A DNA stretch of 17,917 bases from UBA9732 sp963606545 (GTDB taxonomy: Bacteria > Spirochaetota > Spirochaetia > Sphaerochaetales > Sphaerochaetaceae): contig CAVCYP010000036.1 of NCBI GenBank assembly GCA_963606545.1, positions 1 through 17,917 of the forward strand, written 5' to 3'. The notes below the pieces were generated by a model. The model worked only from the letters and a program-made list of their open reading frames with translations, searched no databases and was not told where the DNA came from. Positions 6,625 through 14,416 of the stretch are shown here, piece after piece; position 1 is the first letter of the stretch, and every line of letters begins with the position of its first letter. A program made the translations under genes and the position numbers.

Positions 6625-7926
6625 ATGAAGATTACAATTTTGACAATGTTTCCTGAAGCTTTCTCTTCTTTTCTTAAGATGCCTGTTATTGCTAGAGCTA
6701 TAAGGAAGGGAGTTTTGACTATAGAACTTGTTGATATTAAGGCTTATGCAGGAGGTTCTTTTAGACATATTGATGATTCTCCCTGCGGTGGTGGGCCTGG
6801 AATGCTTCTTAGAGTTGATGTACTTCACAGTGCACTAAAGGCTGCACAAGGAGTAAACTCTCATGTGGTTCTTCTATCTCCAAAGGGCAAAACTTTTAAT
6901 CAAAGCAAGGCGCGGGAGTTTTCAAAACTTGAGGATTTGGTCTTAATTTGTGGACACTATGAGGGCTATGACGCGCGCATTGAAAAATATGTAGACGAGC
7001 AAATTTCTCTTGGAGATTTTATCCTCACAGGAGGTGAACTGGCTGCAATGACAGTAACAGATTCTATAGTCAGGTTGCTAAAGGGAAGCCTAAGAGAAGC
7101 TGCTACTGAGCAGGAAAGTTTTGAAACTGGACTGCTGGAATATCCACAGTACACGCATCCAATTGAGTATAACGGGGATAGAGTTCCTGAGGTTTTACTG
7201 AGTGGAAATCAAAAAGCTATTAAACAGTGGAAAATGGTCCAATCAGTTCTGGAGACCATAAAATATCGGCCAGAGCTGCTGAATAAGGACATTGTTTGTG
7301 CTGGGGTTACTGAACATACTATTGGTAGATCAGGGGCCAGAATACTACAATTTGATGATATGGTTTTGAAGATAGAAGACTATTCTGAAAGCACACAAAA
7401 GGAATATGAAGCTTTAGTTGAGCTTCAAGGAAAGTTGCCTGTTCCGCACCTTTATGGACATGAAGTAAAGGATTGTAAGTCTTACATTTTAATGTCAAAA
7501 ATTAAGGGCAAGCTGCTTTGTGACCCAACCCTTCTATCCAACAGGAAAAGACTATTAAAGTCCGCAGTTGCAGCTTTGCGAACGCTTTGGGCTGTGGATA
7601 TAACAGACTGTCCAAAAAGTTGGATAGAAGACCAAGATATAAACAGAGATAAGCCTGAAGATTTAGTTTTATCTCATGGAGATTTGTGTCTGCCAAATAT
7701 TCTTGTCTCTTGCCACGGCCTTGAAGGTTTTCTTGACCTAGGGGACGTAAAAGTTGCCAGCAAGTGGAAAGATATAGCAACAATATTGAAAAGTCTTACA
7801 GATAATCTTGTCGGCTGCTATGCACAAGCTGACTATGGTCCTTTTGAGCCACAGGAGTTTTTTGACCTCCTAGAAATTGAGCCAGATGAGGAAAAACTCA
7901 AGTATTACACTCAATTGAGCGAGTAA
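6625..7926 (+). CDS. trmD: Fusion: tRNA (guanine37-N1)-methyltransferase TrmD + APH(3')-like kinase domain
   Basis: 433 residues in one uninterrupted frame. Residues 1 to about 220 are TrmD, which makes m1G37 in tRNAs using S-adenosylmethionine. It shows the usual MKITILTMFPE start, CGGGPGML, the trefoil-knot segment with ICGHYEGYD and SLGDFILTGGELAAM, the likely catalytic Asp146, and an ending like the usual RPDLL helix (RPELL, 215-219). Residues from about 225 to the end resemble aminoglycoside 3'-phosphotransferases. They have Lys249 and Glu260 in the N-lobe, GKLPVP, LMSKIKGK, DITDCP, the HGD loop with Asp353 and Asn358, the metal-binding Asp371 in FLDLGD, and a KYY helix near the end. All kinase catalytic residues are kept. 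The lobe that binds aminoglycosides is about 35 residues shorter than in APH(3')-IIIa (from memory). Resistance is therefore not implied, and the kinase substrate is unknown. GGAG lies 12 bases before the ATG. Confidence 0.92.
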   Translation: MKITILTMFPEAFSSFLKMPVIARAIRKGVLTIELVDIKAYAGGSFRHIDDSPCGGGPGMLLRVDVLHSALKAAQGVNSHVVLLSPKGKTFNQSKAREFSKLEDLVLICGHYEGYDARIEKYVDEQISLGDFILTGGELAAMTVTDSIVRLLKGSLREAATEQESFETGLLEYPQYTHPIEYNGDRVPEVLLSGNQKAIKQWKMVQSVLETIKYRPELLNKDIVCAGVTEHTIGRSGARILQFDDMVLKIEDYSESTQKEYEALVELQGKLPVPHLYGHEVKDCKSYILMSKIKGKLLCDPTLLSNRKRLLKSAVAALRTLWAVDITDCPKSWIEDQDINRDKPEDLVLSHGDLCLPNILVSCHGLEGFLDLGDVKVASKWKDIATILKSLTDNLVGCYAQADYGPFEPQEFFDLLEIEPDEEKLKYYTQLSE

Positions 7927-7972
7927 AACTAAATCCTTAACCAATTCTTAGCCAGTTTTGTTTAATGTTCTA

Positions 7973-8001
7973 TATGAAACAAATTTTTCCTCTGATACAA
8001 T
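7973..8001 (+). promoter_or_regulatory. Possible promoter of the sensory cassette
   Basis: TGaTACAAT (7993-8001) is an extended -10 motif; the -35 position (TATGAA, 7973-7978) is poor. It would leave a leader of about 80 bases before the start at 8090, which has its own GGGGGA ribosome-binding site. Confidence 0.3.
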
Positions 8002-8089
8002 CGTAATGTTAGCGGCGGGAGAAGAGATCAAACAAATAATGTAAATTTTCTCACCTAAAGCGCAAAAAGAACAAACGGGGGATCTACAT

Positions 8090-9931
8090 ATGAGAAAAAA
8101 GAGTCTGGTTGCCATACTGCTACTAGCAGTTTGCATTACATCTTTGCTGGCCCAAGGTATCAGCGAGGAACAAACAGAGGTTGTATCAACAACAACAGAA
8201 CATGAATCTATTACACTTATGGACGCACAGCGGGATTATGCTGGCTTAATTGAGCTGGTTGCTGAGAAATATCCAGAGATTAACATTGAGATTTTACCTT
8301 ACAGAGGACGCAATATGTCAGCCTACTGCAAACAGCAGCTAGAAACTGGCATTATGCCGTATATCTACAGCACAACTCAGGCATGGGATGCAAAATATCA
8401 AAAGGAAAATCTCATTGATTTGAGTCAGTATCACGTAACTGAACTGTACAATGATGCAAGACTTTCTGAGTATGTTGTTGATGGCGGAGTCTATTTGCTT
8501 CCATTTGATTTCACAATTACCGGCTTTTTGTGCAATAAGTCCCTTTTAGAGCGCAACGGCATTGCCATTCCAACAAGTTTTGCACAAATGCGGGATGAAA
8601 CAATCCCAGCTCTTAAAGAGAAGGGTATCAATGTTTCAACCTGTTTACTTGATTTGCCAGGTTCTGCTTTTAATTTCTTCTTTAATGCTTGTTCCGGTGA
8701 ATACATGAACACTGTCCAAGGCAGAAAGTGGAGATCTTCTTTCATTGACCTTGAAAGCGATACTTGGGCAAGCGACAATGAAGATTTACAGACCTGTATA
8801 GAGTTTTTCCAGCAGTTGATTGACTGTGGTCTTATTAACTTTGGCACAGAAAGTAAAGAATATTCTTCTGTTCTTGGTAAGTTCCTAGAAGGGAATACTG
8901 CTTTCCTCGTTGGTACAGTCAAACAATTTACTCAGTACGATGATGGAACCGGGGATCAGTACATACTTGTGCCATGGTATTCTGAGGATGGAGAGAACAA
9001 TACCTACATCACAAGTCCTACACGTTTTTATGGACTTAGCAAGGAGCTGTTAGAGCCAGGTAACGAGCAAAAGTTACAGGATGCTCTTCACGTGTTAGAG
9101 GTTCTTTCAACCAATGAAGGCTACTATGCACTTAACGGTGAAAGTTCAACTAACTTGTGTTCTATAAAAGACTTTAATATTTCTTCAGAATCTCCATATT
9201 CTGAGGCTGCAAAGGCTGTATCCCGTGGTTTTGGTATGAACCTAATTTACACCGGCTGGGATGGTTTTTTGGTATCAGTTGGTGAGTCTATTCTAAGTTG
9301 GATTAAGGGAGAAATTACAGGTCAGGAGGTTCTTCAGGTTCTTGATAATACCAAAAAAGCTCTTAGAGAAACTGGTGTGACAAGTTACGCAACTGTAACA
9401 GAAGAGCTTAACACAGTTCAGGCTGCTCAGTTATCTGGTCAAATGTTCTTGGAAGCCACAGGTGCAGATGCAGCACTTATTTCCTATAACGTGTATAACC
9501 CAAACATTAACGCTCTTATGGAAAACAGCTATGGTGCAAACGGCAGTATTCTACCTGGCCAGTTGACTGAAGAATATATCACAATCTTCTTGCCTACAGG
9601 CTGGTATGACAAGCTTCAGACTATAGAGCGCACAGGTAAAGAAATAAAGGAAAGAGCGGTTAAGGGTGCAGATACCCGTAACACAGGCTTCTACTATCCG
9701 TATGTACTTATGACAGCAGATGGCCAGCCTTTGGAGGATGATACAATGTACACAGTTGTAATCTGTGGCCACACTAGGAGTGAGAGATCTTCTCTTGGTC
9801 TTAAAGACACCGGCATTGTTGGCTTAGATGCCGCTAAAGAATACCTCTTGAAGGTTGGTGAAGTATCTACCAAAACTTTGGATAATTCTCTTGTGCAGTA
9901 TATAGGAACTGTGGAAGGTTCTACAAATTAA
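8090..9931 (+). CDS. Secreted solute-binding protein with 5'-nucleotidase C-terminal-like domain
   Basis: 613 residues. It has an N-terminal export signal (MRKK, then a hydrophobic stretch to about 21), with possible signal peptidase I cleavage after LLA. Cys15 sits in a poor lipobox, so lipidation is uncertain. Residues about 35-430 look like an ABC-type family 1 sugar-binding protein (LIELVAEKYPEINIEI, VYLLPFDFTITGFLCNKSLL, then the FLEGNTAFLVGTVKQF segment). From about 445 to the end it resembles the 5'-nucleotidase C-terminal domain (TGADAALISYN, PGQLTEEYI, LPTG, RTGKEIKE, ADGQPLEDDTMYTVV), without the metallophosphatase domain that normally precedes it. No ABC permease or ATPase gene is adjacent. 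The hybrid kinase gene follows after 12 bases, so a sensing role at the membrane is more likely than transport. Confidence 0.8.
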   Translation: MRKKSLVAILLLAVCITSLLAQGISEEQTEVVSTTTEHESITLMDAQRDYAGLIELVAEKYPEINIEILPYRGRNMSAYCKQQLETGIMPYIYSTTQAWDAKYQKENLIDLSQYHVTELYNDARLSEYVVDGGVYLLPFDFTITGFLCNKSLLERNGIAIPTSFAQMRDETIPALKEKGINVSTCLLDLPGSAFNFFFNACSGEYMNTVQGRKWRSSFIDLESDTWASDNEDLQTCIEFFQQLIDCGLINFGTESKEYSSVLGKFLEGNTAFLVGTVKQFTQYDDGTGDQYILVPWYSEDGENNTYITSPTRFYGLSKELLEPGNEQKLQDALHVLEVLSTNEGYYALNGESSTNLCSIKDFNISSESPYSEAAKAVSRGFGMNLIYTGWDGFLVSVGESILSWIKGEITGQEVLQVLDNTKKALRETGVTSYATVTEELNTVQAAQLSGQMFLEATGADAALISYNVYNPNINALMENSYGANGSILPGQLTEEYITIFLPTGWYDKLQTIERTGKEIKERAVKGADTRNTGFYYPYVLMTADGQPLEDDTMYTVVICGHTRSERSSLGLKDTGIVGLDAAKEYLLKVGEVSTKTLDNSLVQYIGTVEGSTN

Positions 9932-9943
9932 GGAAAGCAAGCA

Positions 9944-12550
9944 ATGAATAAGCAGCAGAAAAATACGTCTAGCACCTCCAGCGTTGTTCTAATTATAGGA
10001 CTCTGTGGTATTGTTGTGCTTTGTGCCTGTGCAGGCGTATTTTTGCTGTATCATTACACCTCTGATCAGCTGTATCAGGAATCGGTTTATCAGCTGGAAG
10101 AGATAAGTAGACAGCTTTTTGAGAAGTTAGACGTTCAGATAGATATCCAGTGGGGGTATTTGGAAAAGTTGGCTTCAAATCTGGCGCAGACGGAAACTAT
10201 AACGCGTCAGGATTTGACTGAAAAGATTAAGCATTATGAAGAAGATCTTGCGCCGATGGGGTCTCAAGTATATTTTCGCGTTATAACGGATAACGGCAAT
10301 TATTATACGAGCGAAGGCCGGCAGGGAGTGTGGACGTCAATAGACAGGCTGACAGGTTCAAAGAGACAAAGTTTACTGATTAGTAACTGGCTTGAAAATG
10401 AAACTTATATGGCTTTTGTCATTACCATGACTGAAGAGGTTTTGGTTGACGGACACAGAATTGACTACCTAGTGATATTACGCACTATGGAGGATATGCA
10501 GCCTTACTTCCATTCTAGTTCTTTTGAAGGCCGTAATGTGGCTTATATCATTGACTACAACGGCTATGTTCTGGCTCTGGATGGAGCCCTTGAAGGGGTG
10601 GACTTTGACGGCAAGAACGTTAATCACGGCATGGAAGAACAGATTTATCCGCATATGGATAGCTTTTCTGCTGTAGTGGAACAGGGGAAATTGGAAGGGC
10701 TTGTCTGTACTGATGCTATTATCAATGGCCAGAAATTTTTCGTAGTTTATAACCACATAACCTCTTACGATTGGGCAACTTTGCTCTTGGTTTCTGCCTC
10801 AGATGTTGCAACCAATGCAACTAGCATGGTTTCTGCTCTGTTGAAGATATTTATCATAGTCGTTTGCGTTCTTGTATTGCTAATGGCTGTGATATTCTTG
10901 TTCATATCACGTGTTCAACGTAGCAAGAAAATGCTTGCCATTGAAGAGAAAGCGCGTGAAAAGCTTGAGATTGCGCAGAAGACAACTGAACAGGCCCTAG
11001 TGGTGGCAGAGACAGCAACAAAGGCAAAAAGTCAATTTCTTGCCAACATGTCCCACGATATTCGTACTCCTATGAACGCCATTATGGGAGTTACTACTCT
11101 AATGGAGCATGAAGTAGATAATCCATCTGCTTTACGGTATTACATTCAAAAGCTCAGGCAATCTGGCAGTTATATGCTTGGACTGATTAACGATGTTCTT
11201 GATATGAGCAAGATTGAAGCCGGAGACGTTCATTTAAATCTTGAACCGCTCAAATTGGCAGAACAGGTTGGTCAGGTTGAGAGCATTATTCGTTCTCAGT
11301 GTAGCGAGAAAGGACAGGAATTTACTGTCTCTGTGAGGGGTATTTCCCACGAATATCTGATTGGAGACTCCATTCGTTGCCGTCAAATCTTTTTAAATTT
11401 GCTGACAAATGCCGTTAAGTACACCCCTCCAGGTGGCTCAATTCACTTTGAAATTGAGGAAATTCCTTGTAAGGTTGCAGGTCATGCAACCATCCTTACC
11501 TCTGTTATAGATAACGGACATGGCATGAAGCCGGACTTCTTGGAACATCTATTTGAGCCGTTTGCCCGTGAAGTAAGCTCTGTTACAAACCGGATACAGG
11601 GTACTGGTCTTGGTTTGAGTATTACCAAGAGCCTTGTTGATCTTATGGGCGGATCTATTACAGTGCAGAGCGAGTATGAAAAAGGTAGTCACTTTGAGGT
11701 TCAGCTTACTTTGCCTATTGATGAGAATGCAGAAAGTAGTTGCCCTGTTGAAGGTGTGCTTCTAATCTCTGATGATGAAATGCTGGTCAATAATGTGGAG
11801 GCGGCGCTTAAAGAGACCTCTGCAGAGCTTAGCGTGGTAGCCTCTCCAGAGGCGGCAGTTTCTTTGCTTGAGAAAAAGAAGGTGGAGGCAATTATACTTT
11901 CTGGCTATACTGACGAGACTAAACTGGCTAATACAGTTAAACTGCTTAGACACGCAGGAAAGGATGTTGTTCTTATTTTCTGCTGTGATTATGAACACCC
12001 AGATCATATGCGTAAAGCGCTGGCCAGTACTGGCGTAGATGGTATAATTGCAAGGCCGTTCTTCTTTGAGAACTTAGTTGTCGCAATTCATTCTGCCCGC
12101 GAAAATGAAGTATTGACTACGCATCAGCCCCAACACTCAGTACTAAATGGAAGACGCTTCCTCTGCGCTGAGGATAACGCCCTTAATGCCGAGATTTTGG
12201 AGGCACTTTTGGGCATGCATAACGCCACCTGTACAATCTGCCATAACGGTCAGGAGATTGTAGATGCCTTTGAAGCTGTAAAGCCAGGTGATTATGATGC
12301 TATTCTTATGGACGTCCAGATGCCTAAAATGAACGGACTTGAGGCAACCCGTGCCATTAGAGAAGGTAAAAATCCATTGGGCAAGACTATTCCAATTATC
12401 GCTATGACGGCCAATGCTTTTAGCTCAGATGTGGAAGAATGCTACAAAGCTGGTATGGATGCCCATTTGGCAAAGCCTATTGATATGGCTACCATGGAAA
12501 GAACCCTGCAAATTCATATGAGTGAAAGAAATGCTGGGGGGGGGCTCTGA
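9944..12550 (+). CDS. Membrane hybrid histidine kinase with two receiver domains
   Basis: 868 residues. Membrane helix 1 is at about 13-39, an extracytoplasmic sensor (probably Cache-like) at 40-295, and helix 2 at 297-323. A coiled linker leads to the HisKA domain, with phospho-acceptor His371 in the SHDIRTP motif. The ATPase domain follows, with NLLTNAVKYT, DNGHGM and GTGLGLSI. Receiver 1 (about 603-715) is degenerate: Ser653 occupies the phospho-Asp position and Arg replaces the conserved Lys (ARP). Receiver 2 (about 730-855) is canonical, with Asp790 in LMDVQMP, the EDN acidic pair and AKP. The gene lies in an operon with the binding protein (12-base gap, AAGGA overlapping its stop) and the HPt gene (45-base gap). 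The end is odd: a G9 run at 12536-12544 gives a GGGL tail, and a duplication follows. Confidence 0.93.
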   Translation: MNKQQKNTSSTSSVVLIIGLCGIVVLCACAGVFLLYHYTSDQLYQESVYQLEEISRQLFEKLDVQIDIQWGYLEKLASNLAQTETITRQDLTEKIKHYEEDLAPMGSQVYFRVITDNGNYYTSEGRQGVWTSIDRLTGSKRQSLLISNWLENETYMAFVITMTEEVLVDGHRIDYLVILRTMEDMQPYFHSSSFEGRNVAYIIDYNGYVLALDGALEGVDFDGKNVNHGMEEQIYPHMDSFSAVVEQGKLEGLVCTDAIINGQKFFVVYNHITSYDWATLLLVSASDVATNATSMVSALLKIFIIVVCVLVLLMAVIFLFISRVQRSKKMLAIEEKAREKLEIAQKTTEQALVVAETATKAKSQFLANMSHDIRTPMNAIMGVTTLMEHEVDNPSALRYYIQKLRQSGSYMLGLINDVLDMSKIEAGDVHLNLEPLKLAEQVGQVESIIRSQCSEKGQEFTVSVRGISHEYLIGDSIRCRQIFLNLLTNAVKYTPPGGSIHFEIEEIPCKVAGHATILTSVIDNGHGMKPDFLEHLFEPFAREVSSVTNRIQGTGLGLSITKSLVDLMGGSITVQSEYEKGSHFEVQLTLPIDENAESSCPVEGVLLISDDEMLVNNVEAALKETSAELSVVASPEAAVSLLEKKKVEAIILSGYTDETKLANTVKLLRHAGKDVVLIFCCDYEHPDHMRKALASTGVDGIIARPFFFENLVVAIHSARENEVLTTHQPQHSVLNGRRFLCAEDNALNAEILEALLGMHNATCTICHNGQEIVDAFEAVKPGDYDAILMDVQMPKMNGLEATRAIREGKNPLGKTIPIIAMTANAFSSDVEECYKAGMDAHLAKPIDMATMERTLQIHMSERNAGGGL

Positions 12551-12562
12551 AAGAAATGCTGG
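12523..12562 (+). repeat. 15-bp direct repeat with G9 run at the end of the hybrid kinase gene
   Basis: TGAAAGAAATGCTGG occurs at 12523-12537 and again at 12548-12562, offset by 25 bases. Between the copies is a run of nine G (12536-12544). Because 25 is not a multiple of three, the second copy is out of frame with the kinase, which stops at 12548-12550. Confidence 0.9.
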
Positions 12563-12595
12563 TAGGAAGAAATACAAGATAGGAGGAGATTTTAT

Positions 12596-12952
12596 ATGAG
12601 TACTTTGGAAGATTTTTATGCATCTGTAGGAGCTGATGCTACAAGTGTTATTAGTCGTCTGGGAGGAAATTCAGCATTTGTGCTTCGTTTTTTGTCAATG
12701 TTTAAGAGTGATAGTAGTTTTAAAGAGCTTTGTTCTGCGCTAGATAAGGAGGATACTCAAACCGCCTTCCGTGCAGCTCATACCCTCAAAGGCGTTTGCG
12801 CAACTCTTGGGCTTCAGAGGCTTTTTGAACAAGCTTCTGCTGTGACCGAGCTTCTACGCGGTGGCTCTTTGGCTGAGGCAAAACTTGCTATGCCGGCACT
12901 TGAGCAGGAATATAAACAGGTTCTTGAAGCTCTAAAAAGTCTTAATGCTTGA
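12596..12952 (+). CDS. Stand-alone HPt phosphotransfer protein
   Basis: 118 residues, a single helical-bundle HPt domain. The phospho-accepting His62 lies in the motif AAHTLKGVCATLG, the signature of the family. Leu and Gly residues C-terminal to it and the final heptad-like helix (LEQEYKQVLEALKSL) complete the bundle. It would take phosphate from the second receiver of the hybrid kinase immediately upstream and pass it to a separate response regulator, which is not encoded in this window. A strong AGGAGGAG precedes the ATG. The 3' end overlaps the convergent HAD gene by 11 bases, and no terminator is seen between them. Confidence 0.93.
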   Translation: MSTLEDFYASVGADATSVISRLGGNSAFVLRFLSMFKSDSSFKELCSALDKEDTQTAFRAAHTLKGVCATLGLQRLFEQASAVTELLRGGSLAEAKLAMPALEQEYKQVLEALKSLNA

Positions 12953-13760
12953 GACCAAACACAAACTTCTGAATTGCCTTTGCAACTCCATCCTTCATAT
13001 TTGTATCTGTAATATACTTTGCGACAGCTTTAGCAGGCTCAACAGAATTGCCCATGGCAACTGAGAAGCCTGCACGTTTTAGCATATCAATATCGTTATA
13101 ATCATCTCCAATGGCCATGATTTGGTCAGTTGAAATTTTAAAGTGCCGGGCTAGGGCATCAATTGCCGTGCCCTTGTTAACCCCATAAGGCATTAACTCT
13201 AGAAAATCGGCTGAACGATAAAAGGTAAGGCTATCTTCTGCCATTCCTAGGTCACGGAGAGTTGTTTCAATTTGGTCCAGTTTGGCGCCATCTGGGGACA
13301 TGAAGAGCAGCTTGTTGGTATCAAACTCGTTGAGTAACTGCTCAAGGTCTCCTTCAATGCATTCCGTTTGATAGACTTTTAACTTCTTTGGGTGAACATA
13401 GTTATCTTGCTCGCGCAAGTACCACTTTTGGTCATTAAAGAGAATAAGAGGTACGCCGGTTTTGCGTTGCACTTCAAGTACGCGCATTGAGATTTCGTGC
13501 GGGACTCTATGATCTTCAACTATTTGCCCGTCACTATTGTAGAGGGTGCCCCCGTTGTAACAAGAAATGGGTCCTTTAATGCCAAGTAGGTCGTAAAACG
13601 GATGAACGCCATTATACATACGCCCGGAAACCAACGTAAATTCAACGCCTTTTTCTTGAACTGCCTTCTTAATCCAATACTTGTTTACATCACTGAGAGA
13701 CTTGTCATCTCTTACCAAAGTCCCATCAATATCGCAACAGATAACTTTAACCTGACTCAT
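12942..13760 (-). CDS. Cof-type HAD hydrolase (sugar or cofactor phosphatase)
   Basis: 272 residues, the usual size for Cof/YwpJ-type HAD phosphatases. Motif I is CDIDGTL, with nucleophile Asp10 and acid/base Asp12. Motif II is the Thr/Ser in TLVSGR. Lys196 in VNKGTA and motif IV GDDYNDIDM (218-226) complete the active site. The C2B cap occupies the middle. These cytosolic enzymes dephosphorylate sugar phosphates, flavin or pyridoxal phosphates; the substrate cannot be told from sequence. The start ATG has GAGG seven bases upstream. A TATAAT box (complement of 13784-13789) lies upstream, but its -35 partner is poor. The gene is divergent from yfcE. Confidence 0.93.
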   Translation of the reverse strand: MSQVKVICCDIDGTLVRDDKSLSDVNKYWIKKAVQEKGVEFTLVSGRMYNGVHPFYDLLGIKGPISCYNGGTLYNSDGQIVEDHRVPHEISMRVLEVQRKTGVPLILFNDQKWYLREQDNYVHPKKLKVYQTECIEGDLEQLLNEFDTNKLLFMSPDGAKLDQIETTLRDLGMAEDSLTFYRSADFLELMPYGVNKGTAIDALARHFKISTDQIMAIGDDYNDIDMLKRAGFSVAMGNSVEPAKAVAKYITDTNMKDGVAKAIQKFVFGLKH

Positions 13761-13803
13761 TTGAACCTCGCTTGCTTTGCTTCATTATATTGCGCCTAGC
13801 TAT

Positions 13804-13831
13804 TTGAAAAAAGACCAAAAGAGAGTATTCT
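13804..13831 (+). promoter_or_regulatory. Promoter of the yfcE operon, leaderless geometry
   Basis: TTGAAA (13804-13809), 16 bases, TATTCT (13826-13831), then six bases (ACACCC) to the ATG at 13838. There is no Shine-Dalgarno. The -35 overlaps the upstream promoter region of the divergent HAD gene, so the two may compete. Confidence 0.65.
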
Positions 13832-13837
13832 ACACCC

Positions 13838-14416
13838 ATGAAATGGATGATTGCTTCAGATCTACACGGCTCAGCTTACTACTGTGATCTTATGCTTAAA
13901 GCGTATGATTCTCAACAGGCTGATAGCTTAATTCTTTTAGGCGATTTACTTTACCATGGCCCCCGCAACGAACTACCACGTGACTACAATCCCAAGTCCG
14001 TCCTAGCTCAACTTAATGCCTTTAACCAACGTTCAGATACTAGACTCTTATGTGTACGTGGAAATTGTGACGCAGAAGTAGACCAAATGGTTCTTGATTT
14101 CCCAATTATGGCCTCCTACGCCACCCTGAGCGCAGGTAGCCGGCTACTCTTTTTTACCCACGGCCACGTTTTTAATCCGGACAATCCTCTCAAGCTCAAA
14201 GCGGGCGATCTATTCCTCCAAGGCCACACCCACGTCCCCCTTTGCTCCCTTCAGTCCGATATTTATTATCTTAACCCCGGCTCTGTAGCTATTCCAAAGG
14301 CCAACAGTTGGCATGGTTACATGACCGCGGAACTTTCTGAGACTAAGCTGGTTCTCAAGTGGCTGGATTTAGAAGGCTCTGAGACTATGCTTAGACCACT
14401 GGAACTCAAGATATGA
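13838..14416 (+). CDS. yfcE: YfcE-type metallophosphodiesterase
   Basis: 192 residues, close to E. coli YfcE in length and pattern. All metallophosphoesterase motifs are present: SDLHG (Asp8, His10), LGDLLYHGPRN (Asp36, with the HGPRN typical of YfcE), RGNCD (Asn76), THGH (His108, His110) and GHTHVP (His130, His132). The conserved NPGSVAIPK follows. YfcE hydrolyses artificial phosphodiesters with Mn(II) in vitro; its natural substrate is unknown. It is the first gene of a two-gene operon and its stop overlaps the next start (ATGA at 14413-14416). Its promoter leaves no leader for a ribosome-binding site. Confidence 0.93.
   Translation: MKWMIASDLHGSAYYCDLMLKAYDSQQADSLILLGDLLYHGPRNELPRDYNPKSVLAQLNAFNQRSDTRLLCVRGNCDAEVDQMVLDFPIMASYATLSAGSRLLFFTHGHVFNPDNPLKLKAGDLFLQGHTHVPLCSLQSDIYYLNPGSVAIPKANSWHGYMTAELSETKLVLKWLDLEGSETMLRPLELKI

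Noticed and set aside
7290..7926. A separate aminoglycoside resistance gene
   Set aside because: There is no stop, start or ribosome-binding site between it and TrmD, and the aminoglycoside-binding insert is much reduced. Calling resistance would overreach.
8491..8922. 143-residue minus-strand open frame inside the binding-protein gene
   Set aside because: It is fully contained in a well-supported gene and shows no motif or ribosome-binding site, so it is a shadow frame.
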